Assembly (NCBI GenBank): GCA_022360715.1
Contig: JAKSCG010000014.1
Location: forward strand, 1 to 64,000
Reading direction: 5' to 3'
Length of the DNA: 64,000 nt
From: Halanaerobiales bacterium
GTDB lineage: Bacteria; Bacillota; Halanaerobiia; Halanaerobiales; DTU029
The notes below the pieces were generated by a model, which was not told the DNA's origin, did not search any database, and saw only the letters and a program-made list of their open reading frames with translations. The position numbers were made by a program, and so were the translations under genes. Shown here piece after piece: positions 47,400 through 55,538 of this stretch. Each line of letters begins with the position of its first letter. Position 1 is the first letter of the stretch.

Positions 47400-50135
47400 A
47401 TGAGAAAAAAGCAGATCTTATTAATTATTATCATTGCCTTTAACATAGTAATGGCCGCCCCCCTGCTCCAGGCTGAAAATAGCGGGGTTATTCCGGACGG
47501 CTTCACCTTAGTAGCTGAAAATCAATATTTGCGCTTGTTCCTCGAGCGCTCGACCACCGGGTTTGCCGTGCAGAACAAGGAAAGCAATCAACTTTGGTAC
47601 TCCAATCCCCTCCATCTTGCTCAGGAAGAAAAAATTGCCCGGGGGAGGGCTAAGCGGAAATTGCGTTCGCAAATCCAAATTAATTATTATGCCCCTGGTG
47701 ATCAACCGAGAGTGATGGATAATTATAATGACAGTGTCCTATATAAGCAGTTCCAAATTACCATGCTGGAAAATGGGGTCAGAATAGATTATACCCTGGG
47801 GAAAGAATGGGATGATCAAGACTTTGTTCCGGTCATGATTAGCCGGGACCGATTTGAAAAGATGATTTTGGGCCAGATTGAAGACCCTGCTCAGCGTCAG
47901 TTTGTTAAAGACCAATATGTACTGGTCTCGTTGATAGCAGCAACTGCTGCTCAACAAGAGGAAACGGAAATAGCAGCCAGGGAGTTGCTGGGGGACTATA
48001 GTCTGAAGTCCTGGTCAGCCGAACTCGGTCAAAAAAAACTCTTTCAATTATTGGTGACACAGTTGGTTGAGCACAGAGCGGATCTTGAGCGACTGGGTGA
48101 GATCACCAGGGAAGATTTTGAGCAATTAATTAATAACCCAACTTATATTCAGTGGGATTTAATTCCCAAATGGGACCGGGAAGACCTGATTCAGATCATC
48201 AAAGAGACCGGCTATCGACCGGAAGATGTCCGGGAGGATCACCGCAGCAATCGGTTGGATTTACCCACTCCCAATCAGACGATCTTTGATATTCCGATAA
48301 TCTATACCTTGGAGGAGCAAAGCCTGGTTGTGTCTGTGCCGGTTGATCAAATAAAATATCCACTTGATCTTCTGGAAGAAGGCGAGTTGGTCAGTTATCC
48401 TTTGCATTCACTCGAGGTTTTGCCTTACTTTGGGGCAGCCGGTCCGGGGCAGCAGGGATATATCCTGGTACCGGACGGGTCAGGGGCTTTAATCGAGTTG
48501 AATAATAATAAAAAATATGCCCGACCATATGAACAACCTCTTTACGGGTTTGATCAGACGCTCAAAGCCAGGACGGAAAAAATAAGCTCAGTCGAACAGA
48601 GCTATCTGCCGGTCTTCGGTCTTAAGGAAGAGGAAAAAGCCTTTTTAGCAATTGTGGAGCAGGGGGATGCGATTGCGACGGTCAAAGCGGATATAGCGGG
48701 AAGAACTTCCTCCTATAATACGGTTTCGGCTCGATTTACGACTATTCCCAAAGCCAAGGTAGTATTACAGACGATCGACCCTGATTCCCCTGAAATCCCT
48801 ACTGAGCTGAACATTTATCAAGCCCGGATTTATCAAGATCAAATTCGGATTCGCTATCAATTTCTGGAGCAAGCGGAGGCTGATTATGTCGGTATGGCCA
48901 AGGCCTATCAGGGCTATCTGATTGAACAGGGTTTAACCCGCTTAAACCCGGCGGCCGACATTCCTTTCTATTTAGAGGTGATCGGAGCGATTGAGCACAG
49001 AGCGGTGGTGATGGGGGCTCCGCGGACCATCATCAAACCTTTAACCAGTTATGCCCAGACTAAATTATTGATTAACGAGTTGCTGGAGCACCAGGTTAGC
49101 AACATTAAAGTACGTTATAGCGGGGCTTTACAGGGCGGGATCAAACATGTTGTTCCAACTGAGTTGCGCCTGGAAGAGAGTCTGGGTGACCGGGAAGGGT
49201 TTTTAGAACTGCGGGATGAACTAAATAAGCAAAATATTGATTTTTTTCCAAATGTATCTTTTTTAAACATTTACCAGGATCGATTATTTGATGGTTTTAG
49301 AGCGAATAAAGATGCGGCCCGCTTTTTAGATCGAAAAGTGGCCAAAAGCTATGATTATAATATTGCCAGCTATCAGCATCAACCCGATGATTTTGCCTAT
49401 CTTCTATCCCCTTTGCAATTAGAACGGCTGGTTGATCGCTTTTTTGCGGATTATAGCCAGTATCAGCTGGGTGGAGTATCTTTGCAAAAGATAGGGAAAC
49501 AACTCCAGGCCGATTATCGTGATGACCCCCAGTTATTGGTCGACCGGCAGGAGGCCTTAGCGATTATTGCCAAAGAGACGGCAAAGATTGACCAAAAATA
49601 TAAGCTAGAACTTATGGTCGAGGGGGGCAATGCCTTTATTTTACCATTTGTTGACCATATCCTGAAGGCTCCGGTTGGCGGGAGCAACTTTACCGTGCTC
49701 GATCGAACAATCCCATTTTATCAGCTCGTATTACATGGTTTTATCAATTACGCCGGTCAACCCTTCAATTTTACCCCGGGTTATCGCAAAAATATTCTGC
49801 GGTCGTTAGAAACCGGAGCAAGTCCCTACTATTTATGGACTTATAGTCCGTCTTCTCTTTTAAAAGAGACCGACTATGACCATTTCTATTCCAGTTTTTA
49901 TGCCGATTGGCTTGATGAGGCCGGTAAGGTTTATCAGGAGATTAACCGTGTCTTACAGGAGCTCCAGGGCCAGCGAATCATTGACCACCAAAGGCTACAG
50001 GAACAGGTTTATCAGACCACCTATGAAGACGGAACTGCCATTATTGTCAACTATAATCAGGAGCCGGTCCGGATCAACGGACTTCAAATCAAGGAAGAGG
50101 ATTACTTAATAATCAGAGAGGGGGAAATAAGATGA
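47400..50135 (+). CDS. Secreted DUF5696-like protein, possible glycosidase
   Basis: A 911-residue exported protein: signal peptide MRKKQILLIIIIAFNIVMA, cleavage near LQA-EN. Early sequence (ENQYLRLFLERSTTGFAVQN, KESNQLWYSNP) and the later YQVSNIKVRYSG-like region with alternating strands and helices fit the DUF5696 family, which in Paenibacillus-type genomes also sits beside YIP1 and sugar permease genes. The C-terminal half (about 520-830) looks like a beta/alpha barrel (FFPNVSFLNIYQ, ELMVEGGNAFILPF), so a carbohydrate-active role is plausible but unproven. ATG 47400 follows AAGGAGG. Overlaps the next permease by 4 bases. Confidence 0.62.
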   Translation: MRKKQILLIIIIAFNIVMAAPLLQAENSGVIPDGFTLVAENQYLRLFLERSTTGFAVQNKESNQLWYSNPLHLAQEEKIARGRAKRKLRSQIQINYYAPGDQPRVMDNYNDSVLYKQFQITMLENGVRIDYTLGKEWDDQDFVPVMISRDRFEKMILGQIEDPAQRQFVKDQYVLVSLIAATAAQQEETEIAARELLGDYSLKSWSAELGQKKLFQLLVTQLVEHRADLERLGEITREDFEQLINNPTYIQWDLIPKWDREDLIQIIKETGYRPEDVREDHRSNRLDLPTPNQTIFDIPIIYTLEEQSLVVSVPVDQIKYPLDLLEEGELVSYPLHSLEVLPYFGAAGPGQQGYILVPDGSGALIELNNNKKYARPYEQPLYGFDQTLKARTEKISSVEQSYLPVFGLKEEEKAFLAIVEQGDAIATVKADIAGRTSSYNTVSARFTTIPKAKVVLQTIDPDSPEIPTELNIYQARIYQDQIRIRYQFLEQAEADYVGMAKAYQGYLIEQGLTRLNPAADIPFYLEVIGAIEHRAVVMGAPRTIIKPLTSYAQTKLLINELLEHQVSNIKVRYSGALQGGIKHVVPTELRLEESLGDREGFLELRDELNKQNIDFFPNVSFLNIYQDRLFDGFRANKDAARFLDRKVAKSYDYNIASYQHQPDDFAYLLSPLQLERLVDRFFADYSQYQLGGVSLQKIGKQLQADYRDDPQLLVDRQEALAIIAKETAKIDQKYKLELMVEGGNAFILPFVDHILKAPVGGSNFTVLDRTIPFYQLVLHGFINYAGQPFNFTPGYRKNILRSLETGASPYYLWTYSPSSLLKETDYDHFYSSFYADWLDEAGKVYQEINRVLQELQGQRIIDHQRLQEQVYQTTYEDGTAIIVNYNQEPVRINGLQIKEEDYLIIREGEIR

Positions 50136-51037
50136 AAATACGCCAAAGGCTCAAGATTTCACTGGCAACTAAAAAGAGCTTAATCGGATATCTTTTTGTC
50201 CTGCCGTTTGTTATCGGTTTTATTTTATTCTTTCTTTACCCTTTTATTCAGTCGGTCATTTTTAGTCTGAGTGAGTTGAAGATCGTTCCCGACGGCTATA
50301 TTCTTGAGTATGTCCAATTCAAAAACTATAATCATGCCCTTTTTATTAATGCCAAGTTTAGCCGGGTATTTATGGAGACGCTCTTAAGGATGTTAGCCGA
50401 TGTTCCTTTAATTATTTTCTTCAGTTTATTTGCCGCGATGTTACTTAACCAGAAATTTAGAGGCCGCTTGCTGGTGCGGACCATCTTTTTCCTCCCGGTA
50501 ATTATGGGAGCCGGGGTTGTTTTGGCAATGGAGCGGGTTGACTACATGACCCAAATCTTACAGAGCGGCCAGGATGTCCAGGGTGGTTTTCTCAGTGCCG
50601 CTTATTTAAGGTCATTCCTGCTGCAATTAAAGATCCCGGAAGCGGGATTAGAATATATCATTACTGTGGTGGGACGTATTCCTGAAATTATCCGGGCTTC
50701 CGGGATTCAGATCTTAATCTTTCTGGCCGGATTACAGTCGATCCCGCCGTCTTTATTCGAAGCCTCGCGGGTTGAAGGAGCTACCCAATGGGAAAATTTC
50801 TGGTTTATTATCTTACCGCTGATCAGCCCACTGATTTTAACTAATATTGTCTATACAATTATTGATTCCTTTACGGCAGCTCACAATGAACTGCTTGGCT
50901 TGATCCGGGATACCGCTTTTGGCGGGGCCGGTTATGGAGTATCGACAGCTATGGCCAATATATATTTTTTGGCAATCGCCGTTATTTTAGCTATTTCGAT
51001 CGCGATTATTTCCAAATGGGTCTTTTATCATGAATAA
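50132..51037 (+). CDS. Sugar ABC transporter permease, second pair, MalF type
   Basis: A 301-residue permease starting GYLFVLPFVIGFILFFLYPF. The EAA loop is LFEASRVEGATQWENFWFII with LPLISP after it (EASRVEGA in place of the usual EAAxIDGA). An extended loop between helices (about residues 135-190, VDYMTQILQSGQDVQGG) is longer than in the first pair. Start overlaps the DUF5696-like gene by 4 bases, tying that protein to this transporter. Confidence 0.9.
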   Translation: MKIRQRLKISLATKKSLIGYLFVLPFVIGFILFFLYPFIQSVIFSLSELKIVPDGYILEYVQFKNYNHALFINAKFSRVFMETLLRMLADVPLIIFFSLFAAMLLNQKFRGRLLVRTIFFLPVIMGAGVVLAMERVDYMTQILQSGQDVQGGFLSAAYLRSFLLQLKIPEAGLEYIITVVGRIPEIIRASGIQILIFLAGLQSIPPSLFEASRVEGATQWENFWFIILPLISPLILTNIVYTIIDSFTAAHNELLGLIRDTAFGGAGYGVSTAMANIYFLAIAVILAISIAIISKWVFYHE

Positions 51038-51051
51038 GGGAGGGGTTTAGC

Positions 51052-51999
51052 ATGGAGTTAATTCGTTCAATTCGACTCAAAAATGTTCGGAGTCAGTTTT
51101 GGCCAAAATTGAAAAAGGCCTGTTTTAACTTAATTCGGTGGGTCTTAATTCTGGGGATTTGCTATATTATCATCTATCCACTTTTGACCAAAATCTCTTC
51201 ATCCTTTATGTCCCAAAGGGATTTATTTGATAAAACAGTACAGTGGATTCCCCGCTTTTTTACTTTTGACAATTATACAATGGTCTTTGAACAACTAAAA
51301 TATCCGGAGGCTTTTTTAAACTCATTTATCCTGGCCTTGTTGGTCAGCTTATTACAGCTTTTCTCCTGTACGTTGATCGGCTATGGTTTTGCCCGATTCG
51401 ACTTTAAGGGAAAGCGATTGCTCTTTGGTTTAGTTATTTTTACCTTGATTGTCCCTCCCCAGATGATTATGATCCCAATGTATTTAAACTTTCGTTACTT
51501 TACGCTCTTTGGCCTGATCCCGGGGGGAATCAATCTGCTTGGAACTTTTTGGCCGTTTATTCTGACCTCAATTACCGGAACCGGATTGAAAAATGGTCTC
51601 TTTATCTTTATTATGCGCCAATTCTTTAAAGGGATGCCCCGGGGGCTGGAAGAGGCCGCTTATGTCGACGGAGCCGGTCCGCTCCGTACTTTCTTTAAGA
51701 TCATGCTGCCGGGAGCAATTCCGGCACTGGTGATCGTTTTCTTATTCTCCTTTGTCTGGCAATGGAATGATTTTTTCCTGACTAATATCTACCTGGGGAA
51801 TGAGACTGTTTTACCGATGATGCTGCATGGTTTGAAATATAATGTGGAAGCTGTTTTAGATCAACCGATCAGTACTCAGTATGCTTCCTTATTGAACAAT
51901 ACCGGGAGTTTAATGTTCATGGCTCCGCTACTGCTCCTGTATGCTTTTATGCAGAAGTATTTTGTGGAAAGTATTGAAAGAACCGGACTGGTTGGTTAG
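51052..51999 (+). CDS. Sugar ABC transporter permease, second pair, MalG type
   Basis: A 315-residue permease. First helix WVLILGICYIIIYPLLTKI; coupling loop LEEAAYVDGAGPLRTFFKIM then LPGAIPA; ends IERTGLVG as in many MalG-type proteins. AGGGAGGGG precedes the ATG. The second importer is completed by the binding protein at 52106. Confidence 0.9.
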   Translation: MELIRSIRLKNVRSQFWPKLKKACFNLIRWVLILGICYIIIYPLLTKISSSFMSQRDLFDKTVQWIPRFFTFDNYTMVFEQLKYPEAFLNSFILALLVSLLQLFSCTLIGYGFARFDFKGKRLLFGLVIFTLIVPPQMIMIPMYLNFRYFTLFGLIPGGINLLGTFWPFILTSITGTGLKNGLFIFIMRQFFKGMPRGLEEAAYVDGAGPLRTFFKIMLPGAIPALVIVFLFSFVWQWNDFFLTNIYLGNETVLPMMLHGLKYNVEAVLDQPISTQYASLLNNTGSLMFMAPLLLLYAFMQKYFVESIERTGLVG

Positions 52000-52042
52000 G
52001 GTTAAGTATTTCCGCCCGTGGCTATTAATAAGGGGGTGATCG

Positions 52043-52090
52043 ATGGGGAGATTGTTTGCCGTTCTGAAATGGGTCAATAAAATCTATTAA
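52043..52090 (+). CDS. Possible 15-residue small protein or leader peptide
   Basis: ATG at 52043, 15 codons (MGRLFAVLKWVNKIY) and TAA. AAGGGGGTGA at 52030-52039 is a strong ribosome site with correct spacing, and the stop lies just 5' of the AGGAGG site of the next gene. The sequence is amphipathic and basic. It may be a true micro-protein or a coupling peptide that sets translation of the binding protein; it could also be chance. Confidence 0.35.
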   Translation: MGRLFAVLKWVNKIY

Positions 52091-52105
52091 TTAGGAGGAA
52101 AGCTA

Positions 52106-53374
52106 GTGCGAAAAAATATTATGTTCTTTACATTGTTGGTAGTTGTGATCTGGGCTGGTCTGGTTCAGGCTTATGACTTTAAGGGGATTGACCTGCAGGG
52201 GGAAACGATCACAGTTGTATCCTGGCATGATGTCCTGAAAGATATTGAAAGGGACTATCCGGGGCGGATCGCCGAGGCTGAAGAGAAATTTAACTGCAAA
52301 CTGGAGTATGTTGGGATCCATTGGGATGACTATGCCGAAGGATTGATGAACCGTTTGCTGGCCGGTGATTCAGTATATGATTTCTGGAAGGTAAATCATA
52401 ATTTCTTCTGGGAACTTTTTTCACAGAAGGCCTTTTATCCGGTGAGTGAGATAGTCCCGGCGGCCTACTACCCGACACTTCCTCCTCCCCACCAGAGTAT
52501 CATCGACAACCTTTCTTATCAAGGGGTAAGATATGGCTTTAGTTCTTATGGCAGCCTGCTGGGAAGTATGAGATTTGTGGCCTGGAATAAAGATATGTTC
52601 GAGCGAGAAGGATTGCCTGATCTGTATGAATTATATCGAACTGGTCAGTGGACCTGGGATCAGGCCCTGGAAATTGCCAAAAAAACTACCCGGGATACCG
52701 ATGGTGACGGTAATAATGATCAGTGGGGTTGGAGTACGGTCTGGAGCTTTGACTTAGGTTTTTCTAATGATGCTCGCCTAACTAAAGAAATTAATGGCCA
52801 GCGGGTTTTTACTTATGATCAGCAGCCGGCTCTGGAAGCCCTTGCTAGCTATTATCAATGGCAATATATTGATAAAGTTGTTCTGTCCGGTGATTGGGGT
52901 GGTGACAACTTTAAGGCCGGTACCGTTGCCATGCAGCCCCTCGAGTTCTGGCGAATCGAATTCATGAACAAAGATTTTAACTTTGATTTCGGGATTGTAC
53001 CGATGCCGAAAGGTCCGAGTGCGAGCAGATACGGCTACCCCCATGTTTCGATGGAAACGATGGTTCTTCCGGCTAATTCACGGGCGGCCAAGGAGATAGT
53101 TGCCGTGGCTGATTTCTTATTCCAAGCGGAAGATTACTATTATGGTCTGGAAAAATCAATTGCCAAAAATGTCCCTGATCGTACTGCCGTCGAAGTTGTT
53201 AAAGAAGGGATGAAAAGTTGGGACGGTGAAATTCTGATGTTTGGAGCAGCCCTGCCCGATGAATGGAGTGATGCCTTCCGGTCGATTATGGATGGTGAGA
53301 AAACACCGGCAGCGGCTATGGCTGAAATCAAGGGTAAAGTGCAGGTAAACCTTGATCAGTTGTTTGATCAATAA
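52106..53374 (+). CDS. Sugar ABC transporter solute-binding protein, second system
   Basis: A 422-residue extracytoplasmic binding protein of family 1. Signal peptide MRKNIMFFTLLVVVIWAGLV, cleavage near VQA-YD, no lipobox Cys. ITVVSWHDVLKD opens the mature domain; RFVAWNKDMFEREGLPD and DTDGDGNNDQWGW (calcium-loop-like DxDGDG) are typical of carbohydrate receptors. GTG start, AGGAGG 7 bases upstream. It is normal-sized, in contrast to the 995-residue receptor, and is followed by a terminator, so it ends the second importer block. Confidence 0.9.
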   Translation: MRKNIMFFTLLVVVIWAGLVQAYDFKGIDLQGETITVVSWHDVLKDIERDYPGRIAEAEEKFNCKLEYVGIHWDDYAEGLMNRLLAGDSVYDFWKVNHNFFWELFSQKAFYPVSEIVPAAYYPTLPPPHQSIIDNLSYQGVRYGFSSYGSLLGSMRFVAWNKDMFEREGLPDLYELYRTGQWTWDQALEIAKKTTRDTDGDGNNDQWGWSTVWSFDLGFSNDARLTKEINGQRVFTYDQQPALEALASYYQWQYIDKVVLSGDWGGDNFKAGTVAMQPLEFWRIEFMNKDFNFDFGIVPMPKGPSASRYGYPHVSMETMVLPANSRAAKEIVAVADFLFQAEDYYYGLEKSIAKNVPDRTAVEVVKEGMKSWDGEILMFGAALPDEWSDAFRSIMDGEKTPAAAMAEIKGKVQVNLDQLFDQ

Positions 53375-53385
53375 TTAGTTGAGAA

Positions 53386-53435
53386 CTAGCTCCATTGACT
53401 GCGGCCCGGCCGGTTAGTTAATGGAGCTCTTTTTC
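53386..53435 (+). terminator. Intrinsic terminator after the second importer
   Basis: AGCTCCATT (53388-53396) pairs perfectly with AATGGAGCT (53420-53428); the GC-rich loop can pair further, and CTTTTTCTT follows. Genes beyond may be expressed by read-through. Confidence 0.82.
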
Positions 53436-53457
53436 TTGAGGAAAGGAGACAACTGCG

Positions 53458-54489
53458 ATGTCATTGCAAGATAAACAGTGGAAAGGCTTTCACATGCGAT
53501 TTGCGGCCCGGGCCGAAGTGAAACCATTGATCGATGTAATCAAAAAGGCGCTGGTCCCGCTGGGGGTTAATGTTTTGTTATTGGAAATCAACACAAATTT
53601 TAGCTTTCAATCCTATCCGGAACTAGCTTCCGGTGATATTACCAAAGAAGATATCAGGGAACTGGCTGCTTTATGTCAAGAAAATGGGATCAGCTTAATT
53701 CCCCTTTTTGAATGTCTGGGGCACCAGGGATGGAAGGGGTCACGTAATACAATCCTGCGGGTTTTTCCGGAATTTGATGAAACACCCCATATTCCGGAAG
53801 ATAGCCAGGATATTTACTGTCCTAGTTGGTGTCCGTTACATCCGGCCGTAAACCCGGTGGTTTTTACCCTAATTGATGAGTTGATCGATGCTTTTCAAAC
53901 TGAGGCAATTCACCTTGGGATGGACGAGGTCTTTGTGATTGCTGACGATGATTGTCCCCGTTGTAGTGGGAAAGACCCGAGCGAACTTTTTGCCAAAGCG
54001 GTTAATGACTACCATGATTATTTTGTGAAAGAAAAGGGCCTGGAGATGTTGATCTGGGGTGACCGCTTAATTGACCGCAAGTCTTTTCCCGTTTATGACC
54101 AGTGGGAGGCAGATAAATTTGGGATTGCCCCGGCTTTAGCATTAATTCCGAAAGATATCATTATTTGTGATTGGCATTATTTTCCTCGAGATGATTACCC
54201 CTCGGTCCGCCAGTTTTTAGAGCAGGGATTCAGGGTCTGGCCGGCGTGTTGGCGAATACCCCATGCCGCCCTTGATTTTTACTTCAAATCAAAAAAAGCG
54301 GGGCAAGAAACAGGGGCCAGGGAGCGGATGTTAGGGATGCTGGTCACCGGTTGGAATGCCAGTGGTGAAAGCCTTAACGCCGCCCTCTTAGGGGAAGACG
54401 ATTATGATCCGGCTAAAGATCCGGGACAAATTAAAGATATTGCTGAAACCTTAAGGACAGTTATGGTTGTGCTCAATCAAGCTGAATAG
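53458..54489 (+). CDS. GH20-like (hexosaminidase family) hydrolase
   Basis: A 343-residue single-domain protein. AIHLGMDEVF contains the HxGxDE signature whose Asp-Glu pair is catalytic in beta-hexosaminidases. Strand motifs NVLLLEINTNFSF, ISLIPLFECLGHQG and LEMLIWGDRLID fit a TIM barrel; a CPRC pair follows the catalytic Glu. There is no signal peptide and no N-terminal zincin-like GH20b domain, so it is a compact cytoplasmic form. AAAGGAG precedes the ATG. Together with the GH38 enzyme it suggests a substrate containing mannose and N-acetylhexosamine. Confidence 0.75.
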   Translation: MSLQDKQWKGFHMRFAARAEVKPLIDVIKKALVPLGVNVLLLEINTNFSFQSYPELASGDITKEDIRELAALCQENGISLIPLFECLGHQGWKGSRNTILRVFPEFDETPHIPEDSQDIYCPSWCPLHPAVNPVVFTLIDELIDAFQTEAIHLGMDEVFVIADDDCPRCSGKDPSELFAKAVNDYHDYFVKEKGLEMLIWGDRLIDRKSFPVYDQWEADKFGIAPALALIPKDIIICDWHYFPRDDYPSVRQFLEQGFRVWPACWRIPHAALDFYFKSKKAGQETGARERMLGMLVTGWNASGESLNAALLGEDDYDPAKDPGQIKDIAETLRTVMVVLNQAE

Positions 54490-54497
54490 GAGGAAAA

Positions 54498-55283
54498 ATG
54501 TATCAACACCATCGCGAATCGATTGAAAAAGCAACTGAAAAACTAAAAAGAGATGCGGGAGTTTTAGCCATAATAGTCGGGGGATCGATTGCCCACGGAT
54601 TTGAACAGCGCGGCTCCGATATTGACCTGATGATCGTTGTTAGTGAAGAGGAATATTTAAGTAGGACTAAAGAAAACCGCCTCCATTATTTTAATGATCA
54701 ATTATGTACCTATCAGGGCGGTTATATCGACGGTAAATATATTAGTCTGGATTTGATGGAGAAGACCGCACAGATCGGCAGTGAACCGGCCCGCTTTGCC
54801 TTTGAAGGCGCCTTGGTTACTTACAGTAAACTGGATGAAGTTGAAAAATTATTGAAAAGTATACCGCAATACCCCGTTGCCTTGAAACAGGAGCGGATTA
54901 ATCGGTTTTATGCCCAACTGGAGGCCTGGAAGTGGTACTGTGCGGAAGCAATTAAACAGGATAATACTTACCTATTGCACCAGGCAGTGACCAAGCTTAT
55001 TTTGTTTGGGGGAAGGATGGTCTTAGCCCATAATCAAACCCTCTATCCTTACCACAAATGGTTTTTGAAGGTATTAGCCCGGGTTAAAAACAAGCCGGAG
55101 CAACTAATGGTCCGGATTGATCAGCTTTTAAAGGATCATTCGGCCGAAAAGATTGAACTGTTTTATCGGTCGATCATCGATCTCACGGACTGGGGAGTAG
55201 CGGCGGTGCAATGGCAAAACTTGTTTGTTAAAGACAGCGAGTTGAACTGGCTTGACGGCGCTCCCCCCATTGCTGATATCTGA
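54498..55283 (+). CDS. Nucleotidyltransferase-fold protein
   Basis: A 261-residue protein with an N-terminal NTP-transferase domain: IIVGGSIAHGFEQRGSDIDL gives the GGS helix turn and the GSDxD metal carboxylates. The helical remainder (about 110-250) resembles the nucleotide-binding region of MNT/kanamycin-type enzymes. Target unknown; antibiotic, protein or sugar-phosphate nucleotidylation are all possible. AGGAGG 7 bases before ATG, 8 bases behind the GH20-like gene, so co-expressed with it. Confidence 0.7.
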   Translation: MYQHHRESIEKATEKLKRDAGVLAIIVGGSIAHGFEQRGSDIDLMIVVSEEEYLSRTKENRLHYFNDQLCTYQGGYIDGKYISLDLMEKTAQIGSEPARFAFEGALVTYSKLDEVEKLLKSIPQYPVALKQERINRFYAQLEAWKWYCAEAIKQDNTYLLHQAVTKLILFGGRMVLAHNQTLYPYHKWFLKVLARVKNKPEQLMVRIDQLLKDHSAEKIELFYRSIIDLTDWGVAAVQWQNLFVKDSELNWLDGAPPIADI

Positions 55284-55300
55284 AAATTTTCATCTTTTAG

Positions 55301-55329
55301 TTGACTTCTGGTTGATAATGTGCTATACT
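55301..55329 (+). promoter_or_regulatory. Promoter of the methionine operon
   Basis: TTGACT (55301-55306) and TATACT (55324-55329) with a 17-base spacer. Transcription would begin about 55337, just before the SAM riboswitch. Confidence 0.82.
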
Positions 55330-55351
55330 TATAAAAATTTAGATCAAAATA

Positions 55352-55495
55352 CTTATCAAGAGTAGGCTGAGGGACTGGCCCGATGACGCCCGGCAACCGG
55401 CTTTAGCACGGTGCTAATTCCTGCAGGACATTTGGTTCTGGAAGATGAGAATTCCTGGAATTAAATCCCTTCTGTCGGAAGGGATTTTTTGTTTT
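55352..55495 (+). promoter_or_regulatory. SAM-I (S-box) riboswitch with terminator
   Basis: The aptamer runs from CTTATC (55352-55357) to its P1 partner GATGAG (55444-55449). Conserved S-box segments are AAGAGTAGGCTGAGGGACTGG, GATGACGCCCGGCAACCGGC and CACGGTGCTAATTCCTGCAG. The terminator is AATCCCTTC (55464-55472) with GAAGGGATT (55478-55486) and a T tract. S-adenosylmethionine binding should stop transcription. Only the aptamer, terminator and promoter occupy this 255-base gap. Confidence 0.96.
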
Positions 55496-55538
55496 GAATG
55501 CTAAGGGGATAATACTTAAATTAAAAGGAGTGAGTAGA

